42,674 nt of DNA from a virus. Positions 16,290 through 23,483 of this stretch are shown in pieces. The stretch lies in IMG/VR virus record IMGVR_UViG_3300027917_000078, positions 1-42,674 of that record. One strand, 5' to 3'. Position numbers and translations under genes: made by a program. Position 1 is the stretch's first letter; each line of letters starts with the position of its first letter. The notes below the pieces were generated by a model. It did no database searches. It saw only the letters and a program-made list of their open reading frames with translations, and was not told where the DNA came from.

Positions 16290-16308
16290 TCTCCGGCCGA
16301 TCTTTTTT
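16278..16308 (+). terminator. Possible terminator with T-run
   Basis: A short GATC...GATC dyad followed by TTTTTT lies after the Pth2 stop and before the next promoter. The stem is short, so confidence is low. Confidence 0.35.
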
Positions 16309-16319
16309 CTCGTTTGCCA

Positions 16320-16348
16320 TTGACAGCCGCGCCGATCTGTGCGAAGCT
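16320..16348 (+). promoter_or_regulatory. Promoter, TTGACA-N17-GAAGCT
   Basis: CGTTTGCCATTGACAGCC context as in the promoters at 12020 and 20152. Confidence 0.75.
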
Positions 16349-16358
16349 GGTTCTCAGA

Positions 16359-16377
16359 TGGCCGATGACTTCGGCCA
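16359..16377 (+). promoter_or_regulatory. Leader hairpin, family member C
   Basis: TGGCCG-ATGACTT-CGGCCA, 10 bases before ATG 16388. Confidence 0.75.
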
Positions 16378-16387
16378 GGGAGGCAAC

Positions 16388-16738
16388 ATGCAGACACTCA
16401 GGTCCGACACCCGAGAGGCCGAAGGGCTCCCCTACTCCGTCAACCTGTGGGGCTCCGATCCCCAGGAAGGCAACGACGACTGCAACACGGGCGGCGACTA
16501 CGCCACGCGCGAAGAGGCGCTGGCCGTCTACAACAACCCGTGGAGCGACTTCAACCCGACCTTCTCCGCGTGCACGGCGTACATCGAGATCGACGGTCCG
16601 GACGTCTACGACTCCAGGCCCAACCCCGACTACGCCGGCCCGACGTGCGACGACGACTCGGACTGGATCGAAGAGATGGCCCGGCAGAACGGCATGGCGT
16701 TCGGCTGCCAGGGCTACAACGACACCTACGGCTGGTAG
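16388..16738 (+). CDS. Hypothetical acidic protein
   Basis: 116 residues rich in Asp, Asn and Tyr. The segment EGNDDCNTGGDYATREEALAVYNNP is a pattern I have seen in phage accessory proteins without function. Four cysteines are scattered (DDC, SAC, TCDDD, FGC). It heads its own promoter-hairpin transcription unit. Confidence 0.65.
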   Translation: MQTLRSDTREAEGLPYSVNLWGSDPQEGNDDCNTGGDYATREEALAVYNNPWSDFNPTFSACTAYIEIDGPDVYDSRPNPDYAGPTCDDDSDWIEEMARQNGMAFGCQGYNDTYGW

Positions 16739-16752
16739 GGAGGAGCGCGCGA

Positions 16753-16800
16753 GAAATCTTTACCCCGGCTGTCAGAGAAGGCGGTTCCGGGGCGTCTAGG
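16753..16800 (+). promoter_or_regulatory. Conserved intergenic block with hairpin (second copy)
   Basis: GAAATCTTT, CCCCGG...CCGGGG pairing (16763-16768 with 16787-16792) around TGTCAG, then GGGCGTCTAGGGGG. It aligns with 12512-12560, with compensating stem changes. Confidence 0.45.
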
Positions 16801-16807
16801 GGGCAGA

Positions 16808-16826
16808 TGGCCGATGACTTCGGCCA
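16808..16826 (+). promoter_or_regulatory. Leader hairpin, family member D
   Basis: TGGCCG-ATGACTT-CGGCCA, 11 bases before ATG 16838. Confidence 0.75.
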
Positions 16827-16837
16827 GGGAGGCAGCG

Positions 16838-17422
16838 ATGGCGACGTACTACCAGACGATCAAGAGCTACGACAAGTGCGAGCCCGACGAGCACAACGTC
16901 CTCAACAACCCGGCAAGCGTGGAGATGCACTTCTCCTCGTACAACGATCTCGTCAAGCGCTTCGGCAGGAAGATCAAGGCTGCCGGCGGGACGTACACCG
17001 CGTGCCGTGGGCGCCGCACCACGCGAACCGTGTGCCTGTCGCTCAGGGACGACACGCGCGCTCTGATCAACGCGCTCGTGAACGCCTACGGCGGACCCAA
17101 GACGCCGATGATCGCCAGAGGTACGGGCGTTCGAGGGTCGATGGCGTGGATGGACGTCCACTACGTCCACAAGAACGACGACGACCCCGTGGGGACGTTC
17201 CTGGGCCTCTACTGGCAGGCCGTCCGGCAAGCGATGGACCGGGGCATCTGCAACATCCACGAGGGCACTCCGCCCGAGCCCGACCACCTGCTCTACGCCC
17301 GGCGCCGACAGGCGAGGGCGGACGAGCGAGTGAACGCGGCGCGGGACGCCCTGGCAGAGGCCAAGGCCGCGCAGAAGGCGGCCTACGAGGAAGTGTGGCG
17401 GCTGGAGAAGCTGGGGGAGTAG
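16838..17422 (+). CDS. Hypothetical protein with C-terminal coiled coil
   Basis: 194 residues. The last 50 residues (RRRQARADERVNAARDALAE and on, Ala/Glu/Lys rich) should form a coiled coil. The N-terminal part is mixed alpha/beta with no recognised motif. Start follows GGGAGG; the ATG at 16814 is in frame but sits in the hairpin loop. Confidence 0.6.
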   Translation: MATYYQTIKSYDKCEPDEHNVLNNPASVEMHFSSYNDLVKRFGRKIKAAGGTYTACRGRRTTRTVCLSLRDDTRALINALVNAYGGPKTPMIARGTGVRGSMAWMDVHYVHKNDDDPVGTFLGLYWQAVRQAMDRGICNIHEGTPPEPDHLLYARRRQARADERVNAARDALAEAKAAQKAAYEEVWRLEKLGE

Positions 17423-17450
17423 GGCCGCGAAATCTTCGATGGAGGAGACG

Positions 17451-17825
17451 ATGGACGTCACGACGAAAGTGGAAGACACGCGCATCGCGGACCTGCTCTG
17501 CTGTGCGTTCGAGGGCGGCGTGGGCTACTGGTGTGTCATCACCGGCTACCGCGCGCCGGCCGAGCCCCGGAGCATCTGGGGAGAGGGCACCGTCTACAAG
17601 CACGTGGACTACCCCTTGACGGGCGGGGCGGTCGTGTGTCAGGTCAACGACGAGGACGACCCGGCCGACCTCGTGCTCGACCGGGAGGCCGTGGATCGCG
17701 GGCTGCGACTCATGGCGGAGAAGTACCCGAAGCATTGGGCCGACTTCATCTCCGAGAACGAGGACGCCATCACGGGCGACGTGTTCGTCCAGTGCGCTCT
17801 CCTCGGAGAGATCGTGTACGGGTGA
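17451..17825 (+). CDS. Conserved-looking phage hypothetical
   Basis: 124 residues. ATG 17451 is preferred because GGAGGAG lies between it and the in-frame ATG at 17439. The fold seems alpha/beta: FEGGVGYWCVITGY near the N-terminus and GDVFVQCALLGEIVYG at the C-terminus, which I associate with a phage family of unknown function. A GAAATCTTC motif sits between the previous stop and this start. Confidence 0.65.
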   Translation: MDVTTKVEDTRIADLLCCAFEGGVGYWCVITGYRAPAEPRSIWGEGTVYKHVDYPLTGGAVVCQVNDEDDPADLVLDREAVDRGLRLMAEKYPKHWADFISENEDAITGDVFVQCALLGEIVYG

Positions 17826-17826
17826 G

Positions 17827-18018
17827 ATGAGTCCTGACGCGAAGTTGCTTCTGGAGCTAAGAGAGCGCGGCTTCATCGACGCTGCGGATGCTCTGGAGGT
17901 CTGCGGCCGGTGTTGGCGACGAGCCGACCGCGCACTGAGGGAATTGACACGCGATGGCGTGTTGAAGAAGGCGGACGGCCGGGCGAGGCGGAAGTCACGC
18001 TGGACGTTCGTGGGTTGA
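17827..18018 (+). CDS. Small winged-helix-like protein
   Basis: 63 residues, one base after the previous stop. LLLELRERGFIDAADALEVCG then WRRADRALRELTRDGVLKKADG reads as helix-helix-recognition helix-wing, so a DNA-binding role is plausible. Basic C-terminus. Confidence 0.5.
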   Translation: MSPDAKLLLELRERGFIDAADALEVCGRCWRRADRALRELTRDGVLKKADGRARRKSRWTFVG

Positions 18019-18043
18019 CAATCTTCCGGTTAGCTGGTACGGC
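18015..18043 (+). promoter_or_regulatory. Promoter of the parB-like gene
   Basis: TTGACA-N17-TACGGC with an ATCTTCC element directly after the -35; the -35 overlaps the stop codon of the preceding gene. Confidence 0.6.
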
Positions 18044-18057
18044 TGATCGGGCAAGGG

Positions 18058-18078
18058 AGAGGCCGGAAGGCGGCCTCT
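18058..18078 (+). promoter_or_regulatory. Leader hairpin of the parB-like gene
   Basis: AGAGGCC-GGAAGGC-GGCCTCT, a 7-bp stem 25 bases before the start. Confidence 0.55.
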
Positions 18079-18103
18079 AGGACGCAAGCGAGGAGAACGG
18101 ACA

Positions 18104-19081
18104 ATGGGCGGACAAGCATTCAAGGCTCCCAGGACGAACGTGTTCCACGTCGATCCCAACGAGTTGGTCATCGTCGGCGGCGACGGGCCGAACGACACCG
18201 ACAAGAACGACGAGGACGGCAACCTGCACTTCCTCTACGACGAGCGCGTGGAGATCCCACTCAACGAGGCGTTCGTGGCCAACGTGATGAGCCTCGGCGT
18301 CAAGAAGAACGTGATCGTCCACAAGATCGGGGAGCGCGGGTACGTGGTGGACGGGCGCCAGCGGGTGCGCGCGGCCAGGGCCGCCAACCGCAAGCTGGCC
18401 GAGATGGGCGAGCCCACTCTTCGCGTGCCGATCGTGGCACAGAAGGGCGAGGAGTCGCTCCTCATGGCCATCGGCGTCTCGACCAACGAATTCAACCACG
18501 AGGACTCGCCCCTCAACAAGGCGCGCAAGGCCCAGCGGCTCCGCGACCGGGGGCTGACCGACGAGGAGATTGCCACGACCTTCGGTGTCTCGACCAAGGC
18601 GATCTCGAATTGGGAGAAGATGCTCTCTCTGAGCGCTCCCGTGAAGAAGGCGGTCGTCTCCGGCCAGGTCTCCGCGAGCGCGGCGGCCCAGCTTCACGAC
18701 CTGCCGGCGGCCGAGCAGAAGGCCCAACTGGACGCGCTCATCGAATCGTCCAAGGCCAACGGAGGCAAGGCGCCGACGATCAAGCAAGCCAAGACGGCGG
18801 CGAAGAAGGCGAAGGGAGAGAACACGAGCACGGCGCCATCGAAGAAGGTGCTGCGCTACATCGTGGACACGCGGAAGGATCACGAGGTGCTGTCGGACGA
18901 TTTCGTGGCCGGCGTGGCGTTCGCCATCGGCCTCCGTGACCCGAAGTCGATCAACGGGCTCACGGCGGTCCTGAAGGCGGCTGCGGACGCCAAGGCCGCG
19001 AAGAAGGCGAAGAAGGGCGACGGCGCGAAGAAGGCCGGTCCGAAGGTCGCGAAGAAGCGCGGCGCCCCCGCCTCCGCCTGA
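18104..19081 (+). CDS. ParB/Spo0J-like DNA-binding protein
   Basis: 325 residues. VVDGRQRVRAAR (81-92) fits the ParB box II (G-x-R-R-x-x-A), preceded by an N-terminal region fitting the ParB nuclease/CTPase fold. DEEIATTFGVSTKAISNW (153-170) is a clear helix-turn-helix. The C-terminus is a Lys/Ala tail. ParB proteins bind parS palindromes and some are nucleases or transcription factors; no ParA-like ATPase was seen in this window, so a regulatory or DNA-organising role is as likely as partition. The palindromes at the right end of the window are candidate targets (inference). Confidence 0.8.
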   Translation: MGGQAFKAPRTNVFHVDPNELVIVGGDGPNDTDKNDEDGNLHFLYDERVEIPLNEAFVANVMSLGVKKNVIVHKIGERGYVVDGRQRVRAARAANRKLAEMGEPTLRVPIVAQKGEESLLMAIGVSTNEFNHEDSPLNKARKAQRLRDRGLTDEEIATTFGVSTKAISNWEKMLSLSAPVKKAVVSGQVSASAAAQLHDLPAAEQKAQLDALIESSKANGGKAPTIKQAKTAAKKAKGENTSTAPSKKVLRYIVDTRKDHEVLSDDFVAGVAFAIGLRDPKSINGLTAVLKAAADAKAAKKAKKGDGAKKAGPKVAKKRGAPASA

Positions 19082-19127
19082 AGTCCTCCCCGACCTCCCG
19101 ACCCACAACCCGAATCCCGGACAACCG

Positions 19128-19664
19128 ATGCGAATCACGAGCAAGAGACAGATGTACGCGATGCTTCGACAGGGAAAACTCGGTAACACGCTCCGGACAT
19201 GGGACACGGAGGAGCAGTACCTCGCCTCGGGCTTCCGGGGGCGCACAAGCCTGCGGTGCCGACACCCGGGCGTGACGTTCCGCCATGGCATGACCCACGA
19301 GGACGCGCTCCGCGCCGGTCGCGAGTGTTTCGAGGGCTGCAAGCCGGAGGACTTCATCTACTGCGAGGCGGCTCCCGATTGGGAGTGCACCTTCCAGGGC
19401 GAAGTCCAGCGAGGGCTCTACGGTCTGGACCTGTTCTGGTCCACCAAGAAATCGAACCACCGCATCGCCATGCAGAACGCGAAGCAGACGCACGGCGTGG
19501 CGGCGCTCACTCTCCTGCAAACTCACCTGGACCCGCAGGACTTGGACGATCTGATGGCGCTGCTCGACCTGTACGAGGGCTGCGTGATCGAGTTTTCCGT
19601 ATTCCGGGTCACGCTGGGGCAGATGAACCGCCGGATGATCGTGTGGGAGGTCCGTCACTACTGA
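19128..19664 (+). CDS. Hypothetical protein
   Basis: 178 residues. An N-terminal zinc-like set (LRCRHPGVTFRHGM) precedes a helical middle with CFEGCKPEDF. The C-terminal strands (CVIEFSVFRVTLGQMNRRMIVWEVRHY) form a beta sheet. The last 56 bases overlap the convergent AdoMet decarboxylase gene. Confidence 0.6.
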   Translation: MRITSKRQMYAMLRQGKLGNTLRTWDTEEQYLASGFRGRTSLRCRHPGVTFRHGMTHEDALRAGRECFEGCKPEDFIYCEAAPDWECTFQGEVQRGLYGLDLFWSTKKSNHRIAMQNAKQTHGVAALTLLQTHLDPQDLDDLMALLDLYEGCVIEFSVFRVTLGQMNRRMIVWEVRHY

Positions 19665-20022
19665 CGAACCGCATCGGCTCCCGCCTTCCGCCTCGCTCCA
19701 TGAACCACCCCTTGCCGCGTCCGCCGAGGGTCTGGACAAGGGACACCATGGCTCTCCGAGGGTCGAGGTCTCCGCACGTGAAGATGTCGGCCGCGTAGTA
19801 GCCTAGCTCGGGGTAGGTGTGGATGGAAGCGTGCGACTCCGCCAGCCCGATCAAAGCGGTCACGCCCTGCGGCTCGAACGAGTGGTACCAGGAGTGCAGG
19901 AGCGTGGCTCCGGCCTTCTCACAGGCGGCTTGGAGGGCCGCCAGAACCTCTTTCTTGTCGTTGATCCGATCGGGGTCTGCGCCCCAGACGTCCACCACCA
20001 CGTGCCGGCCGACAATCGCCAT
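19609..20022 (-). CDS. speD: S-adenosylmethionine decarboxylase
   Basis: 137 residues on the minus strand. LAE62-S63-HASIHTYPELGYYAADIFTCGD matches the pyruvoyl-dependent decarboxylase of the small bacterial/archaeal class: self-cleavage before Ser63 makes the pyruvoyl cofactor, with His68 and Cys83 as processing and proton-donor residues at the same positions as in the Thermotoga enzyme. It makes decarboxylated AdoMet for spermidine synthesis, a polyamine useful for packaging DNA. No spermidine synthase is in the window. It is one of very few minus-strand genes, with its own motif-bearing promoter and an apparently leaderless start. Confidence 0.9.
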   Translation of the reverse strand: MAIVGRHVVVDVWGADPDRINDKKEVLAALQAACEKAGATLLHSWYHSFEPQGVTALIGLAESHASIHTYPELGYYAADIFTCGDLDPRRAMVSLVQTLGGRGKGWFMERGGRREPMRFVSSDGPPTRSSGGSSAPA

Positions 20023-20028
20023 GATCGG

Positions 20029-20058
20029 ACTCTACCGGATAGGGAGTTTTCCTACCAG
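20029..20058 (-). promoter_or_regulatory. Promoter of the AdoMet decarboxylase gene
   Basis: On the minus strand TGGTAG is followed by GAAAACTCC, 8 bases and TAGAGT; the ATG is 6 bases further. This matches the layout at 10272 and 28957. Confidence 0.5.
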
Positions 20059-20151
20059 GCGGGGCTCCGGAACCGGGTTCCTGCGACCACTGGTCCCGCC
20101 TACACCGTCGCACACTATCCGACAAAAATGCACGGGGGCTGTCGTTTGCCA

Positions 20152-20180
20152 TTGACAGCCGATCTTTGGTGCGCTAGGCT
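20152..20180 (+). promoter_or_regulatory. Promoter, TTGACA-N17-TAGGCT
   Basis: Together with its leader it is an almost exact copy of the 12013-12099 promoter/leader segment. Confidence 0.8.
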
Positions 20181-20192
20181 GGGTATTGACGG

Positions 20193-20211
20193 TCGGGGAT
20201 GCGTTCCCCGA
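20193..20211 (+). promoter_or_regulatory. Leader hairpin, family member E
   Basis: TCGGGG-ATGCGTT-CCCCGA, 11 bases before ATG 20223. Confidence 0.75.
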
Positions 20212-20222
20212 AGGAGGGTCAG

Positions 20223-20726
20223 ATGGCAGCAACGTTCAACGCAATCGCTTTCACCGCCCTTTCGACGTTTCTCAAGTCGATGGGGTTCGAGCCTACGACT
20301 ATCAAGACCAAGGACGGGCACGAGGTGGTGTTCGAGCGTCGGCACCACGGCGACGAGCAACTGATCGTGCTCATCTACACGTCGTGCTCGCCCGATGGGT
20401 CGGCCGTGCGGAAGAAGGGCAAGGACGCCATTCGCGTCTGCCTCGTGGCCGAGTCCGATCGCGTCAAGGCGGTCCAGAAGCACTACGGCAGCTACAGGCA
20501 AGACGGGCGCATCGGTCTCGCCAGTGCCACGCGCGTCAACCGGGCAGGCACGACGGAATCGATCTTCGCTCGCATCCGCTCCCGCGCGCAAGGGATGTAT
20601 CGGCTCGCGAACCAGATGCACCGCGAGGCTCACTGCACCTGCGGCGCCCCGCTGTTCCCTGACACCGGGAAGTGCGTTCTGCGTGGCTACTGCCCGGACA
20701 AGCCCAAGGCGACGGAGGCCGCGTGA
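20223..20726 (+). CDS. Hypothetical protein with C-terminal zinc motif
   Basis: 167 residues. The first 110 residues look alpha/beta (FLKSMGFEPTTIKTKDGHEV, then strands IVLIYTSCS). The C-terminus has CTCGAPLF and CVLRGYC, a four-cysteine zinc ribbon resembling ends of helicase-loader or transcription-factor fragments. The stop overlaps the next start (TGATG). Confidence 0.6.
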   Translation: MAATFNAIAFTALSTFLKSMGFEPTTIKTKDGHEVVFERRHHGDEQLIVLIYTSCSPDGSAVRKKGKDAIRVCLVAESDRVKAVQKHYGSYRQDGRIGLASATRVNRAGTTESIFARIRSRAQGMYRLANQMHREAHCTCGAPLFPDTGKCVLRGYCPDKPKATEAA

Positions 20727-21067
20727 TGCCGGACTTCGATATCGTCGCCACGTGGACGTGTGCGAGCAACTTCTATTTCGAGCGCGCCGTGAAGGGCTCC
20801 AAGGGCGATCTGTACGTCGTTCGGTGGGGCCGACTGACCGAGGCGCGCATCATGGAGACGGGCGCGCAGCACGGCTGGCAGTGCACGTGCCAGGGCTATC
20901 GGTTTCGAGGCACCTGCCGGCACATCCGGGAGGTCGAGGCGAGCGGCGAGCGGTGCGGGTGGAACGCCACGCTAGAGCCGGCGGTCGAGTGCGACCATGA
21001 CAGCGACGGCGAGCCTTGCTGCCCCGAGTGCGGCGGGCCGGTCCGAGCGATGCGGGTGGCGGTATGA
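20726..21067 (+). CDS. SWIM-type zinc-finger protein
   Basis: 113 residues. VVRWGRLTEARIMET then CTCQGYRFRGTCRHI matches the SWIM pattern CxC...CxH, a zinc fold that binds DNA or proteins and is found in nucleases, transposases and helicases. A second set, CCPEC near the C-terminus, may bind another zinc. It is coupled by one-base overlap to the preceding gene and by ATGA to the next. Confidence 0.7.
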   Translation: MPDFDIVATWTCASNFYFERAVKGSKGDLYVVRWGRLTEARIMETGAQHGWQCTCQGYRFRGTCRHIREVEASGERCGWNATLEPAVECDHDSDGEPCCPECGGPVRAMRVAV

Positions 21068-21378
21068 ACGTCCAGGACTTCCCAGAGTACGAGTCGGTCG
21101 AGACGTTCGTGCAGGAGTGCTTGGACGACGAGCGCGACTACTTCACGACGGCTGACATGCAGGCCCTCAACGCGGCGACTCAGATGCGCCTCCAGGACGT
21201 CCGGAAGGCGCTGGAGGGGTACGGGCTCCGGTTCGTCCCCCGGCAGCCTCAGAAGCGCGTGAGGGGCTTCAATAGCAACCCGCACGATCGCTGGTACGGC
21301 CCCGGCGCGGACCGGACCTATGGCGGCTCCGGCTGGGAGCAGATCAACGGCTTTGCAGGGGAGAAGTGGAACCCATGA
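21064..21378 (+). CDS. Small hypothetical protein
   Basis: 104 residues. The N-terminal 60 residues (VETFVQECLDDERDYFTTAD... then ALEGYGLRF) resemble a small helical DNA-binding fold. The C-terminus is rich in Gly, Trp and Tyr (HDRWYGPGADRTYGGSGW). Overlaps both neighbours by a few bases. Confidence 0.6.
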   Translation: MNVQDFPEYESVETFVQECLDDERDYFTTADMQALNAATQMRLQDVRKALEGYGLRFVPRQPQKRVRGFNSNPHDRWYGPGADRTYGGSGWEQINGFAGEKWNP

Positions 21379-21581
21379 GCAGCTACTACGACGGCAAGGT
21401 GCCCTGCCCCGACTGCGACGGGGAGTGCGTGGTCCACTACGACCACAACGGGCAGGACTGGCCCGAGCAGTGCTACCGCTGCGGGGGCTCCGGCTGGCTC
21501 CCCCGTGAGTCGCTCACGAACGAGGAGTGGCTCATCGCCACCTGCCAGGGCGGGATGGCGTGCAACGGGTTCGACCGATGA
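21375..21581 (+). CDS. Small DnaJ-type zinc protein
   Basis: 68 residues with CPDCDGEC and CYRCGGSG, two CxxCxGxG-like halves, similar to the protein at 12091 but without flanking domains. Start by ATGA overlap; an ATG 9 bases upstream is also in frame. The repeated use of this zinc module in the window suggests a family expansion. Confidence 0.6.
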   Translation: MSSYYDGKVPCPDCDGECVVHYDHNGQDWPEQCYRCGGSGWLPRESLTNEEWLIATCQGGMACNGFDR

Positions 21582-21620
21582 GTGGGGGCGAGAAATCTTC
21601 GCTCCCGGTGACGTTTGCTC

Positions 21621-21649
21621 TTGACTTGCCCTGCCGGCTGTGGTAGGGT
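21621..21649 (+). promoter_or_regulatory. Promoter, TTGACT-N17-TAGGGT
   Basis: ACGTTTGCTC context; a GAAATCTTC motif ends 20 bases upstream of the -35. Confidence 0.8.
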
Positions 21650-21659
21650 GGTCTCAGGA

Positions 21660-21678
21660 TCGGGGATGCGTTCCCCGA
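21660..21678 (+). promoter_or_regulatory. Leader hairpin, family member F
   Basis: TCGGGG-ATGCGTT-CCCCGA, 14 bases before ATG 21693. Confidence 0.75.
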
Positions 21679-21692
21679 GGGAGGATAGAGAG

Positions 21693-22064
21693 ATGAAGTG
21701 GCCATTCAAGACCTTGAAGCGTACCTCGTCCTGGCCCATGCAGCCGATCGTCGTGCAGTTGGCGGCGGCCGTGCTCCACACGCCCCCGGAGGACCGGCAG
21801 AAGGCGGCGGCGAAGGTCATCGAGCGGTGCATCCGCGCGGGCGCGCGGCTGGCGGTCGAATTCGGCATGCCCGCCCCGCTGTTCGTGGAGGTGGCCAAGG
21901 CGCAGATCGTCCGCGAGGCCGGTCCCGAGGCGCAGGCGGCCCTGGCCGAGGCGTTCGGGGAGGACGTGCTGGCGGCCATCGACAACGCCGACGAGGCGGT
22001 GGCCTCCGTGCAGGCGCAGGTGGCAGAAATCTTCGGCAGCGGTGACGAGGTGCCCGAAGCGTAG
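21693..22064 (+). CDS. Helical hypothetical protein
   Basis: 123 residues, Ala/Val/Glu rich and almost wholly alpha-helical. The N-terminus is basic (MKWPFKTLKR) and could touch membrane or nucleic acid. A GAAATCTTC motif lies in the last codons (22026). Function unknown. Confidence 0.6.
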   Translation: MKWPFKTLKRTSSWPMQPIVVQLAAAVLHTPPEDRQKAAAKVIERCIRAGARLAVEFGMPAPLFVEVAKAQIVREAGPEAQAALAEAFGEDVLAAIDNADEAVASVQAQVAEIFGSGDEVPEA

Positions 22065-22104
22065 GGTGACAGTCTGAAATCGGCTTGCCTCCGATGACGA
22101 CTTT

Positions 22105-22150
22105 TACCAGCCCGGCCCGGCGGCCCTCCCCCCAGGCTGCCGGGTCGGGC
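22105..22150 (+). other. Strong GC hairpin between genes
   Basis: CCCGGCCCGG and CCGGGTCGGG pair around a C-rich loop. There is no T-run, so it may be a processing or pausing structure rather than a terminator. Confidence 0.35.
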
Positions 22151-22162
22151 ACCCATAACCAG

Positions 22163-22180
22163 TGCGGGATGCTTCCCGCA
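22163..22180 (+). promoter_or_regulatory. Leader hairpin, family member G
   Basis: TGCGGG-ATGCTT-CCCGCA, 11 bases before ATG 22192; the loop is one base shorter. No good promoter is visible directly upstream. Confidence 0.65.
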
Positions 22181-22191
22181 GGGAGGACGAC

Positions 22192-22578
22192 ATGATCGGA
22201 CAGGAACCCACTCTCATCACGGCGTCCGGCGAGCCCGGCGCGACCCCGCCCGCTGGCGAGCCCGTGGCGGCCCCTCAGACGGCTCAGGAGACGCTCTGCG
22301 ACCCGAGGGCTGTCCTGGTCACGGAGCCCGTCGAGAGCGCTCAGGACGTCTCAGAGGGCGACTGGCTGGCGGCTGGCGGCTGGTCCCGCCCCCGGCGCGT
22401 CGAGTGCGTGGACGCGACCGGCGACGGCGCCGTGCTCCACATGGCCGACCCCGACGAGTCCCGGACCAACGACCACGGCATCCGGCGTCTCGACCCGAGC
22501 GGCTGGGTGGCCCGCGCTCCGTGGCGGCGCTACCCCAACCTGCGGCGCCTGTGGGACGCCGCGCACGGTGACTCCTGA
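22192..22578 (+). CDS. Hypothetical protein with Pro/Ala-rich N-terminus
   Basis: 128 residues: a disordered 45-residue N-terminus followed by a compact domain with GDWLAAGGWSRPRRVECVDA and a Trp/Arg-rich C-terminus (WVARAPWRRYPNLRRLW). Function unknown. Ends 30 bases before the next promoter. Confidence 0.6.
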   Translation: MIGQEPTLITASGEPGATPPAGEPVAAPQTAQETLCDPRAVLVTEPVESAQDVSEGDWLAAGGWSRPRRVECVDATGDGAVLHMADPDESRTNDHGIRRLDPSGWVARAPWRRYPNLRRLWDAAHGDS

Positions 22579-22607
22579 CGACGCCACTCCCGGACCGGAG
22601 ATTGCTC

Positions 22608-22635
22608 TTGACCTCAAGACGTGCGATAGTACGTC
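22608..22635 (+). promoter_or_regulatory. Promoter with inverted repeat
   Basis: ATTGCTCTTGACC, 16-base spacer, TACGTC. AGACGT and ACGTCT (22618-22637) flank the -10, a possible operator. Confidence 0.5.
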
Positions 22636-22648
22636 TGAGGTTGAGACA

Positions 22649-22888
22649 GTGGCTACGAGACAACGGGAGTGGCAACAGCGCATGCAGGCAGAGGGCAGGT
22701 GTATCATCTGCGGCGATGAAGCCGTAGTGTCCTGCTACTGCGAGGTCCACCGCGACCAACGCATGCAGAAGATACGGGAGCGACGGGGCGACGACTACCA
22801 GCCCCAGCAGTGCTCCATCTGTGGCGAAGAGGGGCACAACCGACGCACCTGCCCCAACGCCGACGCACCCCTGGAAGAAGCATCCTAG
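22649..22888 (+). CDS. Zinc-knuckle protein
   Basis: 79 residues from GTG 22649, chosen because it lies just after the promoter; the frame is open back to GTG 22568. CIICGDEAVVSCYC followed by HRD forms one zinc set, and CSICGEEGHNRRTC is a CCHC knuckle (C-x2-C-x4-H-x4-C), which usually binds single-stranded nucleic acid. A terminator follows immediately. Confidence 0.6.
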   Translation: MATRQREWQQRMQAEGRCIICGDEAVVSCYCEVHRDQRMQKIRERRGDDYQPQQCSICGEEGHNRRTCPNADAPLEEAS

Positions 22889-22925
22889 CGAACGCGGCCC
22901 GGAGACGGACCGCGTTTCGCTTTGG
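22889..22925 (+). terminator. Rho-independent-like terminator
   Basis: GCGAACGCGG pairs with CCGCGTTTCGC (one bulged T) with inner CCG/CGG and a GAGA loop, followed by TTT. The stop codon of the previous gene overlaps its start. Confidence 0.6.
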
Positions 22926-22958
22926 AGCCCGAGGAAAACTCAGGGGATGGAGGACGCC

Positions 22959-23483
22959 ATGGGAGGCATGTCACAGAACGACGAGAACGAGCTTCTGCTC
23001 ACCATGTTCGGAGACCCGGTGAGCGAGGTGGTCGATGAGGGCGAGTTGGCCGAGATGAGCGGCGGCCACTACTACGACCCGCCCGAAGGGTTCGTCAAGC
23101 CGGCCAAGTACCCCGGGCTCGCAGGCTTGGAGCACGAGAAGGCCCTGACGCAGGGGTACGTGGACCTCGGCCTGATCAACCCCGACATGAAGGGGCTGGA
23201 GGGGAACAAGAAGATCCGAGCCGTCATCTTGCGGCACGTGGTCAAACTCCTCATCGCGTCCAAAGGGAAGCAGGCGTTCATCCGAGACCCCGAGTGGGTT
23301 CTGAAGAAGGTCTACCCGGGGCAGATGGTCAAGACCAACCTGAAGGTGCACCTGGAAGAGGCCCTGGAGGCGATGTTCGACATGCCGGTCTGGGTCACTG
23401 TCACCGGGTTCAAGGGCAAGACCGGGTTCGGCTGGAGGTTCAAGGCTCCGGCCCTCTCGACTCACCCGAAGGTGGCAGCGTGA
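22959..23483 (+). CDS. Hypothetical protein
   Basis: 174 residues; ATG 22959 follows GGAGG, with alternatives at 22947 and 22968. A GGAAAACTCA motif lies 15 bases upstream. The middle (MKGLEGNKKIRAVILRHVVKLLIAS) is helical and the C-terminus (VWVTVTGFKGKTGFGWRF) is beta. Function unknown. Overlaps the next gene by 4 bases. Confidence 0.6.
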   Translation: MGGMSQNDENELLLTMFGDPVSEVVDEGELAEMSGGHYYDPPEGFVKPAKYPGLAGLEHEKALTQGYVDLGLINPDMKGLEGNKKIRAVILRHVVKLLIASKGKQAFIRDPEWVLKKVYPGQMVKTNLKVHLEEALEAMFDMPVWVTVTGFKGKTGFGWRFKAPALSTHPKVAA

